DNA of 64,000 bases from Ectopseudomonas mendocina. Lineage in GTDB: Bacteria > Pseudomonadota > Gammaproteobacteria > Pseudomonadales > Pseudomonadaceae. Both the position numbers and the translations under genes were made by a program. The notes under the pieces were generated by a model. That model did no database searches, was not told the DNA's origin, and worked only from the letters and a program-made list of their open reading frames with translations. Shown piece by piece: positions 26,718 to 39,177 of the stretch; the stretch's first letter is position 1; each line of letters starts with the position of its first letter. The stretch covers positions 124,001 to 188,000 of the forward strand of contig NZ_JADTQG010000003.1 of assembly GCF_016008875.1 (NCBI RefSeq), given 5' to 3'.

Positions 26718-27911
26718 ATGTTGAAACGCTTGTGGCTCTGGCTCGGTCGCCTGCTTGGCAAGCTGCTGCTCACCGTCGCGCTGCTCGGCCTGGTTGGCTG
26801 GGGATTGGGCGAGGCCTATTACGCTTGGAAATTCTCCGGCCCGGTTTCCACTGAAGAAGAAATCGCTCCGGATGAAGCCGCACTGAGCCGGTTGATCATC
26901 GAAGATGCGGTGCGCATCGTCGAGCAGCACCGTGACAATACCCGCGTGTTGCGCGATGCCCATGCCAAGGCACACGGCTGTGTCCGGGCAGAGATGCAGG
27001 TGCTGGATACGCTGGACGAATCATTGCGCCAAGGCGTGTTCAGTGAGCCAGGGCATACCTGGCAAGCCTGGATGCGCCTGTCCAACGGCAACGCCTATCC
27101 GCAATTCGATCGCGCCCGCGATGCCCGTGGCATGGCCATCAAGCTGCTCGACGTACCGGGTGAGAAACTCATGAAGAGCCCGGCACATGCTGGCGAGCAG
27201 GATTTCGTGATGTTCAATCACCCGGCCTTCTTCGTGCGAGACGTGGCTGAATACCGTACCAACTTCGCCGCCCAGGCCGACGGCAAGAAGGCCCTGGCGT
27301 TCTTTCCCAGCTGGGACCCGCGCACATGGGAAGTACGCCACCTGATCATCGCCCTGAAAACCCTGGCGCCTGCACCGGAAAGCCCGGTGGCTACCACCTA
27401 CAATTCCATTGCACCGTTCAAGCTCGGCGAGCTGAACATCAAGTACCGAGTCATACCGGCTGCGCAGAACTGCCCACCCTATGAACTGCCGGAACAGAAC
27501 ACCGACTTGCCCAACTTCCTGCGCAATGCGCTTTACCAGCAACTGTCACTGGATCGCGCACCGGCGTGCTTCGAACTTCAGGTGCAAAAACAGAACGCGC
27601 AGCACTACATGCCTATCGAAGATCCGACAGTGGAATGGAACGAAAAGATATCGCCCTTTGAAAGCGTCGCGCGTATTACCGTGCAGCCGCAGGACTTCGA
27701 CAGCCGCGAACAAAATCTCTTCTGCGACAATTTGTCCTTCAACCCCTGGCATGCGTTACCCGAACACCGTCCTATCGGCGGCATAAACCGTTTGCGCAAG
27801 TCGGTATATGAAGCAGTAAGCGCCTACCGCCATCAGCGCAACGCCCCAGCCCCCGCTGCGCCTGAGCCGCAGGCGATCGCAGAGGAAGCGCAGGAGGAAC
27901 TTTCACAGTAG
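26718..27911 (+). CDS. Catalase-fold haem protein with N-terminal membrane anchor
   Basis: This 397-residue protein has one N-terminal membrane segment (about 12-32) and a catalase-like core. The main haem residues can be placed: distal His82 in DAHAKAHG, Asn167 in FNHPAFFVRD, and a proximal R-x3-Y pair at Arg360-Tyr364 (RKSVY). Many catalase landmarks between them are reduced, and the C-terminal tail is Ala/Pro/Glu-rich. Related catalase-like proteins act on organic hydroperoxides rather than H2O2. With the di-heme gene just upstream it forms a two-gene membrane unit. The exact activity is not known. Confidence 0.85.
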   Translation: MLKRLWLWLGRLLGKLLLTVALLGLVGWGLGEAYYAWKFSGPVSTEEEIAPDEAALSRLIIEDAVRIVEQHRDNTRVLRDAHAKAHGCVRAEMQVLDTLDESLRQGVFSEPGHTWQAWMRLSNGNAYPQFDRARDARGMAIKLLDVPGEKLMKSPAHAGEQDFVMFNHPAFFVRDVAEYRTNFAAQADGKKALAFFPSWDPRTWEVRHLIIALKTLAPAPESPVATTYNSIAPFKLGELNIKYRVIPAAQNCPPYELPEQNTDLPNFLRNALYQQLSLDRAPACFELQVQKQNAQHYMPIEDPTVEWNEKISPFESVARITVQPQDFDSREQNLFCDNLSFNPWHALPEHRPIGGINRLRKSVYEAVSAYRHQRNAPAPAAPEPQAIAEEAQEELSQ

Positions 27912-28082
27912 AAAGTTGTTATCGCCGAGACGCCAGAAGTTTTTAGCGAGGCACTTCGCACAGCAATAAAACTTTTTTCAGCGATGTGTGACTTATGGGT
28001 TCGCTCAGTTCATCAACAGCAATGTAAGGCCAACAAGCTGGCCGCAATTAATTGTTGGGATCAACTCGGAGAAACCGAACCC

Positions 28083-28349
28083 ATGAACACACCGCTGCGT
28101 TTCAACGAAGCCTTGCTGATTGCCGATCGTGCCTTTCGCCCGTTCCAGTGCGTGGCTTGGGCTCCGCAGGACGGCACCGGCATCGTCAACATCAGCGTCG
28201 TCGACCGCACCAGCACCCGCCTGCTCGGTCGCCAGCTGTCCTGCGCAACCTACAGCGACCCGCAACAGCTGGAAGATGCGCTGCAGCACTCCCGTGATGA
28301 GCTGCGCAGCCAGGGTTTCGACCTGGCGCCGTGGAGCATGCCGGAGTAA
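28083..28349 (+). CDS. Small hypothetical protein, 88 aa
   Basis: I do not recognise this protein. It has good coding character and GGAGAAA before the ATG. It is soluble, with a beta-rich middle (GIVNISVVDRTSTRLLG) and a helical C-terminus (LEDALQHSRDELRSQG). It lies 171 bases after the catalase-like gene and before the DUF1272 gene. Small proteins of this kind are common in Pseudomonas, but the role is unknown. Confidence 0.7.
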   Translation: MNTPLRFNEALLIADRAFRPFQCVAWAPQDGTGIVNISVVDRTSTRLLGRQLSCATYSDPQQLEDALQHSRDELRSQGFDLAPWSMPE

Positions 28350-28472
28350 GTCTTTTTCGGGGCGCCTTGTGCGCCCCGACACTCTGTACGGAAAGCACGC
28401 TTTGCACCGTTGCGCTTGGCCCTGGAGAGACTGCAGACTGCTGCAATCACCCACTGTGCCGAGCCTAGCGCC

Positions 28473-28700
28473 ATGCTTGAACTTCGCCCCAACTGCGAGA
28501 ACTGCGACTGCGATCTGCCGGCAGCCAGTTCCGACGCACTGATCTGCTCCTTCGAGTGCACGTTCTGTCGCTCCTGCGCCGAGAAGGTCCTTGGGCTACG
28601 CTGCCCGAACTGCGGCGGCGAACTGGTGAAGCGGCCGATCCGCCCTGCTGATAAACTCGAACGCTTCCCTGCTTCCAGCAAACGCGTACACAAGGCCTGA
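28473..28700 (+). CDS. DUF1272 zinc-ribbon-like protein
   Basis: This 75-residue protein has four Cys pairs or near-pairs (CENCDC, CSFECTFCRSCAEK, CPNCGG), the pattern of DUF1272, which probably binds zinc. The ATG at 28473 begins with the conserved MLELRPNCE. It is followed by a strong terminator shared with nfuA. The function is unknown; a protein- or nucleic-acid-binding role is a guess. Confidence 0.88.
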   Translation: MLELRPNCENCDCDLPAASSDALICSFECTFCRSCAEKVLGLRCPNCGGELVKRPIRPADKLERFPASSKRVHKA

Positions 28701-28705
28701 AATGA

Positions 28706-28736
28706 AAAAGGGGCGACCTCTCGGTCGCCCCTTTTC
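28706..28736. terminator. Bidirectional terminator between DUF1272 gene and nfuA
   Basis: AAAAGGGGCGACC pairs with GGTCGCCCCTTTT around a TCTC loop. A/T runs at both ends suit both convergent genes. Confidence 0.9.
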
Positions 28737-28752
28737 ATGTGCAAAGCGCCTA

Positions 28753-29337
28753 TCAGTAGTAGGCGTTTTCGCGATTGCTGTGGTCGGTCACGTCACGCAC
28801 GCCCTTGAGTTCGGGAATACGCTCGAGAAGGGTTTTCTCGATGCCTTCCTTGAGGGTGTAGTCGGCCTGACCACAACCCTGGCAACCACCACCGAACTGC
28901 AGCACGGCGATACCTTCGTCGACCACGTCGATCAACGTCACCTGACCACCGTGACTGGCCAGACCAGGATTGATCTCGGTCTGCAGGTAGTAGTTGATAC
29001 GTTCGTTTAGCGGGCTGTCCTCATTGACCATCGGCACCTTGGCGTTCGGCGCCTTGATGGTCAGCTGGCCGCCCATGCGATCGGTGGCGTAGTCGACGAC
29101 AGCGTCTTCCAGGAAAGGCTCGCTGATGCCATCGATCCAGGCAGTGAAACTGGCCAGACCCACGGCGGTGTCTTCAGGCTTCTGCTCACCCGGCTTGCAG
29201 TAAGCGATGCAGGTTTCCGCATAAGGCGTACCTGGCTGGGTGATGAAAACGCGGATGCCGATACCCGGGGTGTCCTGCTTGCTCAGCAGCTCGGCCAGGT
29301 AGTCTTCGGCGGCTTGGGTAATGGTGATGGCACTCAT
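28753..29337 (-). CDS. nfuA: Fe-S biogenesis protein NfuA
   Basis: This 194-residue carrier assembles and delivers 4Fe-4S clusters. It has an N-terminal degenerate A-type domain (about 1-95) and a C-terminal Nfu domain with the cluster cysteines in GGGCQGCG (Cys152 and Cys155). The length matches E. coli NfuA (191). It ends at the shared terminator. The product helps under iron or oxidative stress and could serve the many haem and Fe-S enzymes nearby, such as CysI and the RlmN paralogue. Confidence 0.95.
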   Translation of the reverse strand: MSAITITQAAEDYLAELLSKQDTPGIGIRVFITQPGTPYAETCIAYCKPGEQKPEDTAVGLASFTAWIDGISEPFLEDAVVDYATDRMGGQLTIKAPNAKVPMVNEDSPLNERINYYLQTEINPGLASHGGQVTLIDVVDEGIAVLQFGGGCQGCGQADYTLKEGIEKTLLERIPELKGVRDVTDHSNRENAYY

Positions 29338-29403
29338 GGCAACTCCTCACGGTCATGCAGCGGATTGTACGCCAAGTGGCGACCCGAATAAAGTCCTACT
29401 AAT

Positions 29404-30426
29404 TTACTCAGGATAAGACTGCAGCCTTCCCCGCTCTGCTCGCTGCCCGACCCAGACTTTGGCGTGAACGACGAAACGCTTTTCGATCAGCTCATAACTG
29501 GCCCAGGCCGCCAGGGCGATCACCGGTACGCAGGCCGCGATGACGACCGCAGGCGAGAGATCGAGGCGGGCCTGCAGGTACCAGCCCAGCGACAGGACGA
29601 TCACGTGCAGCAGGTAGACCGAGTAGGAATAGTCGCCTAGATGGCTCAGCAACCGATTGCCCTTGAACCAGGGCTCCATGGCGATACCGGCAGCGACGAT
29701 CAACGCGCTCGGCAGCCCCCAGTGCAGCAGGCGCATGGAGCTGTCGAAGTGATAGATGGTCAGCAGCGAAGCCGCGATTACCAGCAGCGGCAGCCAAAAT
29801 CCCTGGCGAATCCAGCCGCGCTTGTAAAGTACACCCAGGAGCATGCCGAAGATGAACTCGTAGAGGATGCTGTTGCGGTAGAAATCGCTCATCCACGGCT
29901 GAGTTGCCAGCAGACTGAAAGCGGCCAGGGCCAGGACGATGAACAGTAGGCGCAGACGCTCGGTGACAATGAAGGCCAGTGCGAACAGCAGGTAGAAGTA
30001 CATCTCGTAATTCAGCGTCCAACCGACGTTGAGCGTCGGATAGAGGCCAAAGCCGCCAGGATTCTCCGCTGGGATGAAGAACAGCGAGAGCAGGAGATGA
30101 TGCAGATCGAACTCCTGCACCGGCATCACCGGATTGGCGAAGGCGATGATCAGCGCCGCTATCAACGAGTAGAGCCAGTAGGCCGGGACGATGCGCAGCA
30201 CGCGATTGAGCATGAAGCGCCAGGGCGTGATCGTCTTGCCCCGGGTGGACAGATAGATCACCAACCCGCTGATGACGAAGAAGATGTCGACACCAACCGC
30301 GCCCCTTTCGGCGAACAGCCGACCGACGAAACTGTCCGCCTTGAAATTGAAGAACACCTGCATGACGTGATGAAACACCACAACCCAGGCCGCCAACGCC
30401 CGTAAAGCCTGTACTGAAACCAGCAT
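29404..30426 (-). CDS. Acyltransferase family 3 (OafA/YrhL type) membrane protein
   Basis: This 340-residue integral membrane protein has about ten helices. Motifs are the N-terminal LRALAAWVVVFHHV (the His is the proposed catalytic residue), GAVGVDIFFVISGLV, and RIVPAYW. These enzymes add acetyl or other acyl groups to surface sugars. I chose the ATG at 30426, which starts MLVSVQALRAL and has GGGGGA upstream; a longer frame adds 13 residues. It is a lone gene, so the sugar target is unknown. Confidence 0.9.
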   Translation of the reverse strand: MLVSVQALRALAAWVVVFHHVMQVFFNFKADSFVGRLFAERGAVGVDIFFVISGLVIYLSTRGKTITPWRFMLNRVLRIVPAYWLYSLIAALIIAFANPVMPVQEFDLHHLLLSLFFIPAENPGGFGLYPTLNVGWTLNYEMYFYLLFALAFIVTERLRLLFIVLALAAFSLLATQPWMSDFYRNSILYEFIFGMLLGVLYKRGWIRQGFWLPLLVIAASLLTIYHFDSSMRLLHWGLPSALIVAAGIAMEPWFKGNRLLSHLGDYSYSVYLLHVIVLSLGWYLQARLDLSPAVVIAACVPVIALAAWASYELIEKRFVVHAKVWVGQRAERGRLQSYPE

Positions 30427-30597
30427 GAAACCGCCATTCCCCCTTCGCTGAACTCGACCCCGCACTGCCTTGTTCAGGCAACCACAGGGTCCGACCGCAA
30501 CGGTGGGAGAAAGGTCGGTGAAAGAAACGGCGAACGACAGGCTGCATGCAGCCGCGGCAGAAATCGGTGCCAGCCGCGCGCTGCTTCCAGCGCTTCG

Positions 30598-32874
30598 TTA
30601 GAGGTTCTGGTAGCGGTTCATATCCAGCACCCCCGCCTCCTGCGGCTGGGTTTCACGGATATGCTCGGCCAGATCGTGGAAATAGCGCCAGAACTCGGGA
30701 TGGCTACGGCGCACGCCCCAGCGCTCGACGATACGCTCGAAGGATTTTGCGTCGCGCACGCCCTCCATCTGTTTGACGAAGTCATCCACCTCACCGGCTT
30801 TCACGTTGAACATAAAGTTCGGATAGCTGCTCAGCACCTCCGGATAGATGGTCAGGGTGTCGAGGCGAGGCTGATAACGCAGCTCCTCACCCAGCATGAA
30901 GGCCACGTTGCTGTGCGCGCGGTTGCGCAGCAGGCTGTAGATCTCGCGCGAACCATCGCTCAGCTCCACCCGCAGCATGGTCGCTTCCGGCAACTGATCG
31001 ATCACCCGCAAGCCCCCTGCCGGACGACTGGCCAGGCGCGACAGTGACTGCTCGGCATGCTGCAGTTCCTTGGGCAGACCATCGCGATAACAGTGCGCGC
31101 CCAAGCAGCGGTTGATCGGATCGGGCCGCGCATTGAGCTTGGCATGGCGCTGCAGCAGTTGCTCGGCGAACGCCTTCTTCGGGTCCTTGCCGGTCAAGCC
31201 AAGGGCGCTCGGCGAGCGATGATCGACCGAGGTGTAGTCCAGCAGCATCTTCAGCTTGCCGCTGTTCTGGTACCAGTCGTCCAGGTAGGCCTCACGCGAG
31301 CCTGCCGGCAGCAGGCGTAAAAAGTTCACCTCGGCACCGTTGCGGATCAGGTCGAAGTACAGGCGCGTCTGCGCCTGATGCGAGACGTTGCCGAACACAT
31401 CGAAGTTGACCACCAGTTGGTAGTAGGTACGCTCCAGCAGCGGATAGTCCAGCCACCAGAGGGTTTGCGGCACCTCGCCGAGCAAGCCTTTGCGCACCGA
31501 GGCACTGTCGTGCTGGCGGAAGATCGACAGCAACGCATTGTCGTTGCCGCTCCAGATATGCGCCCAGTCAGCCGGCGGCGCATCGGCATAGGCGTCCTTG
31601 CGCAGATTCTCGTAGTCGTTGCGCTTGTCTCGGTAGTTACGCCACAGACCCAGCAGATCGCCAATCTCATCGACCTGGCCGGGCATGGCCAAGAGCGGCG
31701 TGGCTTCACGCTGATATTCGGCATCGGTGATGTAGAGATCGTGCTCCGGCGCCTGGAACAACGCCCAGAAGTTGTCACGAATCACGTCGGTGGCGATCTG
31801 CCCGCGGCACACCGGGCCTCGGATAAAGGTGCGCACGAAGTATTCGGCGTTATCCAGCATGAACTGATAACGCGCCTGCGCCGGAATCGCGGCGAAGGTT
31901 TCGAAGGGATTGGCGCGGCGCTGCGCGCCATAGCCCGGCACCGCGTCGAGCGTCCAGTCTTCGCCGAAGAACAGGGCCTTGACCCGCGCCAGTTTGTCTT
32001 CGCTCAGCGGATAGGTGATGTGCGTCTTGTGCACGATCACGCCCTGGACCGGCCACAGACGATAGTAGAACTCGGTACCCGGATCATCGTTCGGGCGACG
32101 CGTGGCGATGGGGTCGATGGGTTTGCCGCTCGGGGTACGCGAGCGCACCATCTGGAAAAAGTGCCCCGGCTCGCCACCCTCGAAGTGCAGATGCGCCAGG
32201 AACAGGTGCTCGTACAGCCAGCGTGAGACCAGATCCTGTCGCGCACCGGGAGCGTTGAGGAAATTTTCCCACTGCTGCACCTGGCGCAACTCGACCGCGC
32301 TGGGCTTGAGCGCTTGCTCGGCCACTGGCGCGCCCTGCGCCAGCCACTGCTCCAGGGTGGCGTATTCGTCATCGTTCAGGCCGGTCACCGCGAACGGCAT
32401 GCCGCCATGGGGATTTTTCTGCGCATAGGCGGCGAACTCGCCCGGCAGTGGGCAACTGTTGCTGCGGGTGATGGCGATATCGAGGTCGTCAGGGAGCTTG
32501 GCGTTGGGCTCGACTGGCTCGCTACGACCCAGCTCCAGCATGCGCTTGATCAGCGCGGCCTGGCCGTTTTCACCGTCGAGCACCGAATGGAAATCGCGCT
32601 GACGCCAGGCCGCCTCGCCTTGTGCGTCCAGATACAGCCGTGTGGTGGCTTGCGCCTTGGTCCGCGTGCCGTCGTAGACCAGCTGTTTGCTGGCGCCACG
32701 CAGGACGCCCTCGCCGCTGCCGAGGTTGAGCTGACAAGGTGCGTCGTAGCAGGTATGGCACGCCACGCACTTGTGGGTAAGGATGGGCTGGACGTCATCG
32801 ATATAAGAAACGGCTTCGGCACGGGCCAGGCCGGCTGCGAAGGAAAGAAACAACAGTGCAGCGGGCTTGAACAT
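30598..32874 (-). CDS. cti: Fatty acid cis/trans isomerase Cti
   Basis: This 758-residue periplasmic haem protein converts cis-unsaturated fatty acids of membrane phospholipids to trans, a rapid response to solvents and heat in Pseudomonas. It has a signal peptide (LLFLSFAAGLARAEA) followed by the single c-type haem site CVACH, then the long Cti domain. AAGGA lies seven bases before the ATG at 32874; a GTG two codons earlier is less likely. It is divergent from metH. The family is well characterised in P. putida and Vibrio. Confidence 0.95.
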   Translation of the reverse strand: MFKPAALLFLSFAAGLARAEAVSYIDDVQPILTHKCVACHTCYDAPCQLNLGSGEGVLRGASKQLVYDGTRTKAQATTRLYLDAQGEAAWRQRDFHSVLDGENGQAALIKRMLELGRSEPVEPNAKLPDDLDIAITRSNSCPLPGEFAAYAQKNPHGGMPFAVTGLNDDEYATLEQWLAQGAPVAEQALKPSAVELRQVQQWENFLNAPGARQDLVSRWLYEHLFLAHLHFEGGEPGHFFQMVRSRTPSGKPIDPIATRRPNDDPGTEFYYRLWPVQGVIVHKTHITYPLSEDKLARVKALFFGEDWTLDAVPGYGAQRRANPFETFAAIPAQARYQFMLDNAEYFVRTFIRGPVCRGQIATDVIRDNFWALFQAPEHDLYITDAEYQREATPLLAMPGQVDEIGDLLGLWRNYRDKRNDYENLRKDAYADAPPADWAHIWSGNDNALLSIFRQHDSASVRKGLLGEVPQTLWWLDYPLLERTYYQLVVNFDVFGNVSHQAQTRLYFDLIRNGAEVNFLRLLPAGSREAYLDDWYQNSGKLKMLLDYTSVDHRSPSALGLTGKDPKKAFAEQLLQRHAKLNARPDPINRCLGAHCYRDGLPKELQHAEQSLSRLASRPAGGLRVIDQLPEATMLRVELSDGSREIYSLLRNRAHSNVAFMLGEELRYQPRLDTLTIYPEVLSSYPNFMFNVKAGEVDDFVKQMEGVRDAKSFERIVERWGVRRSHPEFWRYFHDLAEHIRETQPQEAGVLDMNRYQNL

Positions 32875-33025
32875 GACCACGTCCTTTATTGCGAAGCGGC
32901 AATTCTAACGAGACGGCGCCCTCCGCAACATGAATGAAATTCATGGAAAGGCTCGCGGCGCTCCAGAGCCCTGCAGCTTTGCTATCATCGCGCACCTTTG
33001 TTCCCGCTTTGCTCAGGTAGTTCTC

Positions 33026-36736
<3,711 letters not shown>

Positions 36737-36740
36737 TACG

Positions 36741-36767
36741 AAAGAGTCCGCGATAGCGGGCTCTTTT
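36741..36767 (+). terminator. metH Rho-independent terminator
   Basis: AAGAGTCCGC pairs with GCGGGCTCTT around GATA (one G-T pair), followed by TTC. It begins 5 bases after the metH stop. Confidence 0.85.
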
Positions 36768-36820
36768 CATTCGTGGCCAGGTTGCAATCCACGGCGGTTT
36801 CGAAGGGGATGCAAACGTAG

Positions 36821-36837
36821 GGCGGGTGCAACCCGCC
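36821..36837. repeat. Short palindrome GGCGGGTGCAACCCGCC
   Basis: This 17-base palindrome is preceded by CGTAG, a combination I remember as a common intergenic repeat in Pseudomonas. Only one copy was noticed in this window. Confidence 0.5.
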
Positions 36838-36901
36838 GCTTGATCAGGCCTCAGGGTTCTGGCCCTTCGGGCAAGCCTATGCCGCTGCAGGACGCAAGGC
36901 T

Positions 36902-36976
36902 TCGCGGACGAGTCCGCTCCCACAAGGTGACTGTGCCAACGCTGCCCCTCTCTGTGGGAGCGGACTTGTCCGCGAT
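36902..36976. repeat. Inverted REP doublet (unit 1)
   Basis: The hairpin GCGGACGAGTCCGC followed by TCCCACA (36904-36924) faces its mirror TGTGGGA then GCGGACTTGTCCGC (36953-36973). This is the standard form of Pseudomonas REP doublets mobilised by RAYT transposases; no RAYT gene lies in the window. Confidence 0.85.
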
Positions 36977-37119
36977 AACTTTCTCGAATTGCACCGCAAA
37001 AACCTGGCCGTTCAGGAAAGCCCGCTGCGCGCCGATCATCGAAAAAACACGAACTCCGCTACATCAACAGCGCTCCAACTCATGTCGAGCCATTTCGGCT
37101 CATTCGACGGAGCGATGAC

Positions 37120-37455
37120 ATGTACAAGCACAGCCTTGCAGTACTGGCCGTAGCGGCCGCCATGACCGGTTGCTCGACCATCGAGAATCCGGCCGACTAC
37201 GTGACGTTTCGCAACGAGCCACTGGTCAAGCAGGTCGACCACGGCATGACCATGGAGCAGGTACGTACCCTCGGCGGCCCGCCCTCTTCCGAAGAGCGCA
37301 ACAGCGTCACCGGCGGCACCTGCAACAACTACGTGCTGAATGTCGATGGCCTGGAACAACCCTACTACGTGGACTTCGACGTCAACGGCCGGGTCGACAG
37401 CAAGGGCTTCATGACCTGCGAGCAGCACCAGGGCAACCAGCGCAAAAGACTCTGA
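37120..37455 (+). CDS. osmE: Osmotically inducible lipoprotein OsmE
   Basis: This 111-residue lipoprotein has a signal ending AAMTGC and a BamE/SmpA-type fold. It matches E. coli OsmE in the GMTMEQV helix, PSSEE, the GGTCNNYVL strand and the SKGFMTCEQH end, with two Cys that may form a disulfide. OsmE genes are induced by osmotic stress and stationary phase. The function is not known. A strong hairpin follows 7 bases after the stop. Confidence 0.9.
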   Translation: MYKHSLAVLAVAAAMTGCSTIENPADYVTFRNEPLVKQVDHGMTMEQVRTLGGPPSSEERNSVTGGTCNNYVLNVDGLEQPYYVDFDVNGRVDSKGFMTCEQHQGNQRKRL

Positions 37456-37461
37456 TGCAAT

Positions 37462-37487
37462 CAGCCCCGCTGCACGCAGCGGGGCTG
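37462..37487. terminator. Hairpin between osmE and the 28-aa gene
   Basis: CAGCCCCGCTGC and GCAGCGGGGCTG form a 12-bp stem with almost no loop between convergent genes. No T-tract is present on either side, so the strength is uncertain. Confidence 0.55.
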
Positions 37488-37505
37488 ATGGGATCGCCTG
37501 ATGGC

Positions 37506-37592
37506 CTAGAAGATGAGTTTGAACAACCCGATCACCACGATCAGGCCGATGATGAAAATGATGCCGACGGTGCCGCCTAGAAACTTGAGCAT
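37506..37592 (-). CDS. 28-residue single-helix membrane micro-protein
   Basis: The protein is almost wholly one membrane helix: it starts MLKFLGGTVG, continues with Ile/Val/Gly and ends LFKLIF. A strong AAAAAGGAGA ribosome site is correctly spaced before the ATG, and I remember a near-identical short protein as conserved in Pseudomonas. It lies downstream of the DUF1883 gene on the same strand. The role is unknown; small proteins like this often modulate a membrane complex. Confidence 0.75.
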   Translation of the reverse strand: MLKFLGGTVGIIFIIGLIVVIGLFKLIF

Positions 37593-37686
37593 GCTGACTC
37601 TCCTTTTTCTGGATTCAGGAGTTGTGACCACGAAGCGGCCGTCAGCGTTTAGCTTTTTTCTCGATCCGCAGCTGCAGCAGCAACCA

Positions 37687-37980
37687 TCAGGCGCCAGGGC
37701 GACGGACAATCTTGATGCTGTATTCCATCTGCGGCTTGCGCGTCATGCTCAAGGCACGCCGGCTGACGGTATCCAGGGTGATGTTCCAGAAACCGCTGGA
37801 GGGTACGCGGATCTTCGCCGGAAATTTGATGAAGGCGCCGCCGTGGTAACTGTGTCGGCCACGGTTCCTGAAGGCGCGAAAGTTGGCATCGTTCATCAGG
37901 CGGATGTTGCACGGTTGCGAGCACTGGATGACCACCAGATCGCCCTCTTCCAGATGCTCGCGTTGATGGATGAATTTCAT
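37687..37980 (-). CDS. DUF1883 protein
   Basis: This 97-residue protein starts MKFIHQREHLEEGDLVV and has the DUF1883 signature CNIRLMNDANFRAF and GRHSYHGGAF, then FWNITLDT. The fold is beta-rich; the function is unknown. In-frame upstream residues are low-complexity and have no ribosome site, so the ATG at 37980 is preferred. The 28-residue gene follows on the same strand after 94 bases. Confidence 0.85.
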   Translation of the reverse strand: MKFIHQREHLEEGDLVVIQCSQPCNIRLMNDANFRAFRNRGRHSYHGGAFIKFPAKIRVPSSGFWNITLDTVSRRALSMTRKPQMEYSIKIVRRPGA

Positions 37981-38119
37981 CGTATTCGGACTCGGTGGTG
38001 AAACGGGGGCGCAATAGTGCCGCAAGCGGCGCGGCATCGCCAGCGCAGCTGACGACGCGCTTGCAACCAACGCGTGCGCTGCCTAGGATGCGCGCCCATC
38101 ACTGCACCACCCTGCCCAC

Positions 38120-39166
38120 ATGAAAGCCCTGCTCGACCGCATTCCCATTGTGATTGCTCTGCTCAAGCGCTATCCCGGCCTGGTTGCGCTGTTCGGCTTC
38201 TGCTCGGGACTGGCCAGCTTTCTTTTGGTCGACCGCCAGGCGCATCTGGCCAAGGTACTGGGCGTGGTGCTGGTGGTCAGCTGGGTCTGGCTGATCCTGG
38301 AGAACCTGCTGCGCGAGCGCATAGCCCAGCGCTTCGGCTTCGAGTTGCCTCTGCCATTGCTGCGCTACGGCACGCAGATGATCCATCAGGAGAGCCTGTT
38401 CTTCGTCCTGCCGTTCTTCTTCATCACCACCACCTGGAACAGCGGGCAATTGCTGTTCAGTGGCCTGCTGGCGGTCGCTGCGCTGGCCTCGATCACCGAT
38501 CCGATCTACTACCGCTGGCTGGCACCACGACGCTGGTTGCTGCTGGCCTTTCACAGCCTTGCGCTGTTCGCGGTGATGCTCACCGCGTTGCCGATCATCT
38601 TCCACCTCAGCACGCCGCAGAGTTACCGCATCGCCCTGGCGGTCGCCACGTTGCTGGCATTACCGAGCCTTCCTGGGCTGATCGGTGTCGCCGGCTGGCG
38701 CCGCACCTTGCTGCTGGCCGCCCTGCCCCTGGCCATGGCCAGCGCCGGCTGGATGGCACGCGTATGGGTGCCACCGGCAACGCTGTGGCTGACAGAAGTG
38801 GCGATCAGCAACCGCTTCGATGGTGAACAGCGCACGCCTGGCGCCAGCCTGAAGCGGATCACGCCGCAGCAATTGAGTAATGACGGGCTCTACGCCTACA
38901 CCTCGATCAACGCCCCGCGCGGCCTCAACGAGCGCATCTATCACGTCTGGCAGCACAACGGCCGGGAAGTCGATCGCATCGCCCTGGAGATCAGCGGCGG
39001 ACGCAAGGAGGGCTATCGCGCCTGGACGCACAAGCTCAATTTCCCCGCCTCGCCCGAGGGTCGCTGGCAGGTGCGAGTCGTCACCGAAGCCGGACAGATG
39101 ATTGGCGTACTGCGCTTCGAAGTGGTGTCTGCAGCGCCGCGCGAGTCCACCACGCCAGCGCTCTAG
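38120..39166 (+). CDS. DUF5924/DUF2914 membrane protein
   Basis: This 348-residue protein has about seven membrane helices in its first 235 residues (DUF5924) and a C-terminal extracytoplasmic DUF2914 domain (about 250-340). The latter has the typical YHVWQHNGREVDRIALEI and GRWQVRVVTEAGQMIG strands. DUF2914 is a beta-sandwich of unknown role found in envelope proteins. It stands alone, and its end lies 11 bases from the end of the convergent AraC gene. Confidence 0.85.
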   Translation: MKALLDRIPIVIALLKRYPGLVALFGFCSGLASFLLVDRQAHLAKVLGVVLVVSWVWLILENLLRERIAQRFGFELPLPLLRYGTQMIHQESLFFVLPFFFITTTWNSGQLLFSGLLAVAALASITDPIYYRWLAPRRWLLLAFHSLALFAVMLTALPIIFHLSTPQSYRIALAVATLLALPSLPGLIGVAGWRRTLLLAALPLAMASAGWMARVWVPPATLWLTEVAISNRFDGEQRTPGASLKRITPQQLSNDGLYAYTSINAPRGLNERIYHVWQHNGREVDRIALEISGGRKEGYRAWTHKLNFPASPEGRWQVRVVTEAGQMIGVLRFEVVSAAPRESTTPAL

Positions 39167-39177
39167 CAATCGCCCCT

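Larger units (their letters stand above)
36737..37119. other. 383-base gap between metH and osmE
   Basis: This stretch holds the metH terminator, a GGCGGGTGCAACCCGCC palindrome, an inverted REP doublet and the osmE promoter. No gene is supported. Confidence 0.75.

Noticed and set aside
32881..33025. Possible cobalamin or SAM/SAH riboswitch before metH
   Set aside because: No B12-box-like or SAH aptamer pattern was seen; the region is the cti-metH divergent promoter.
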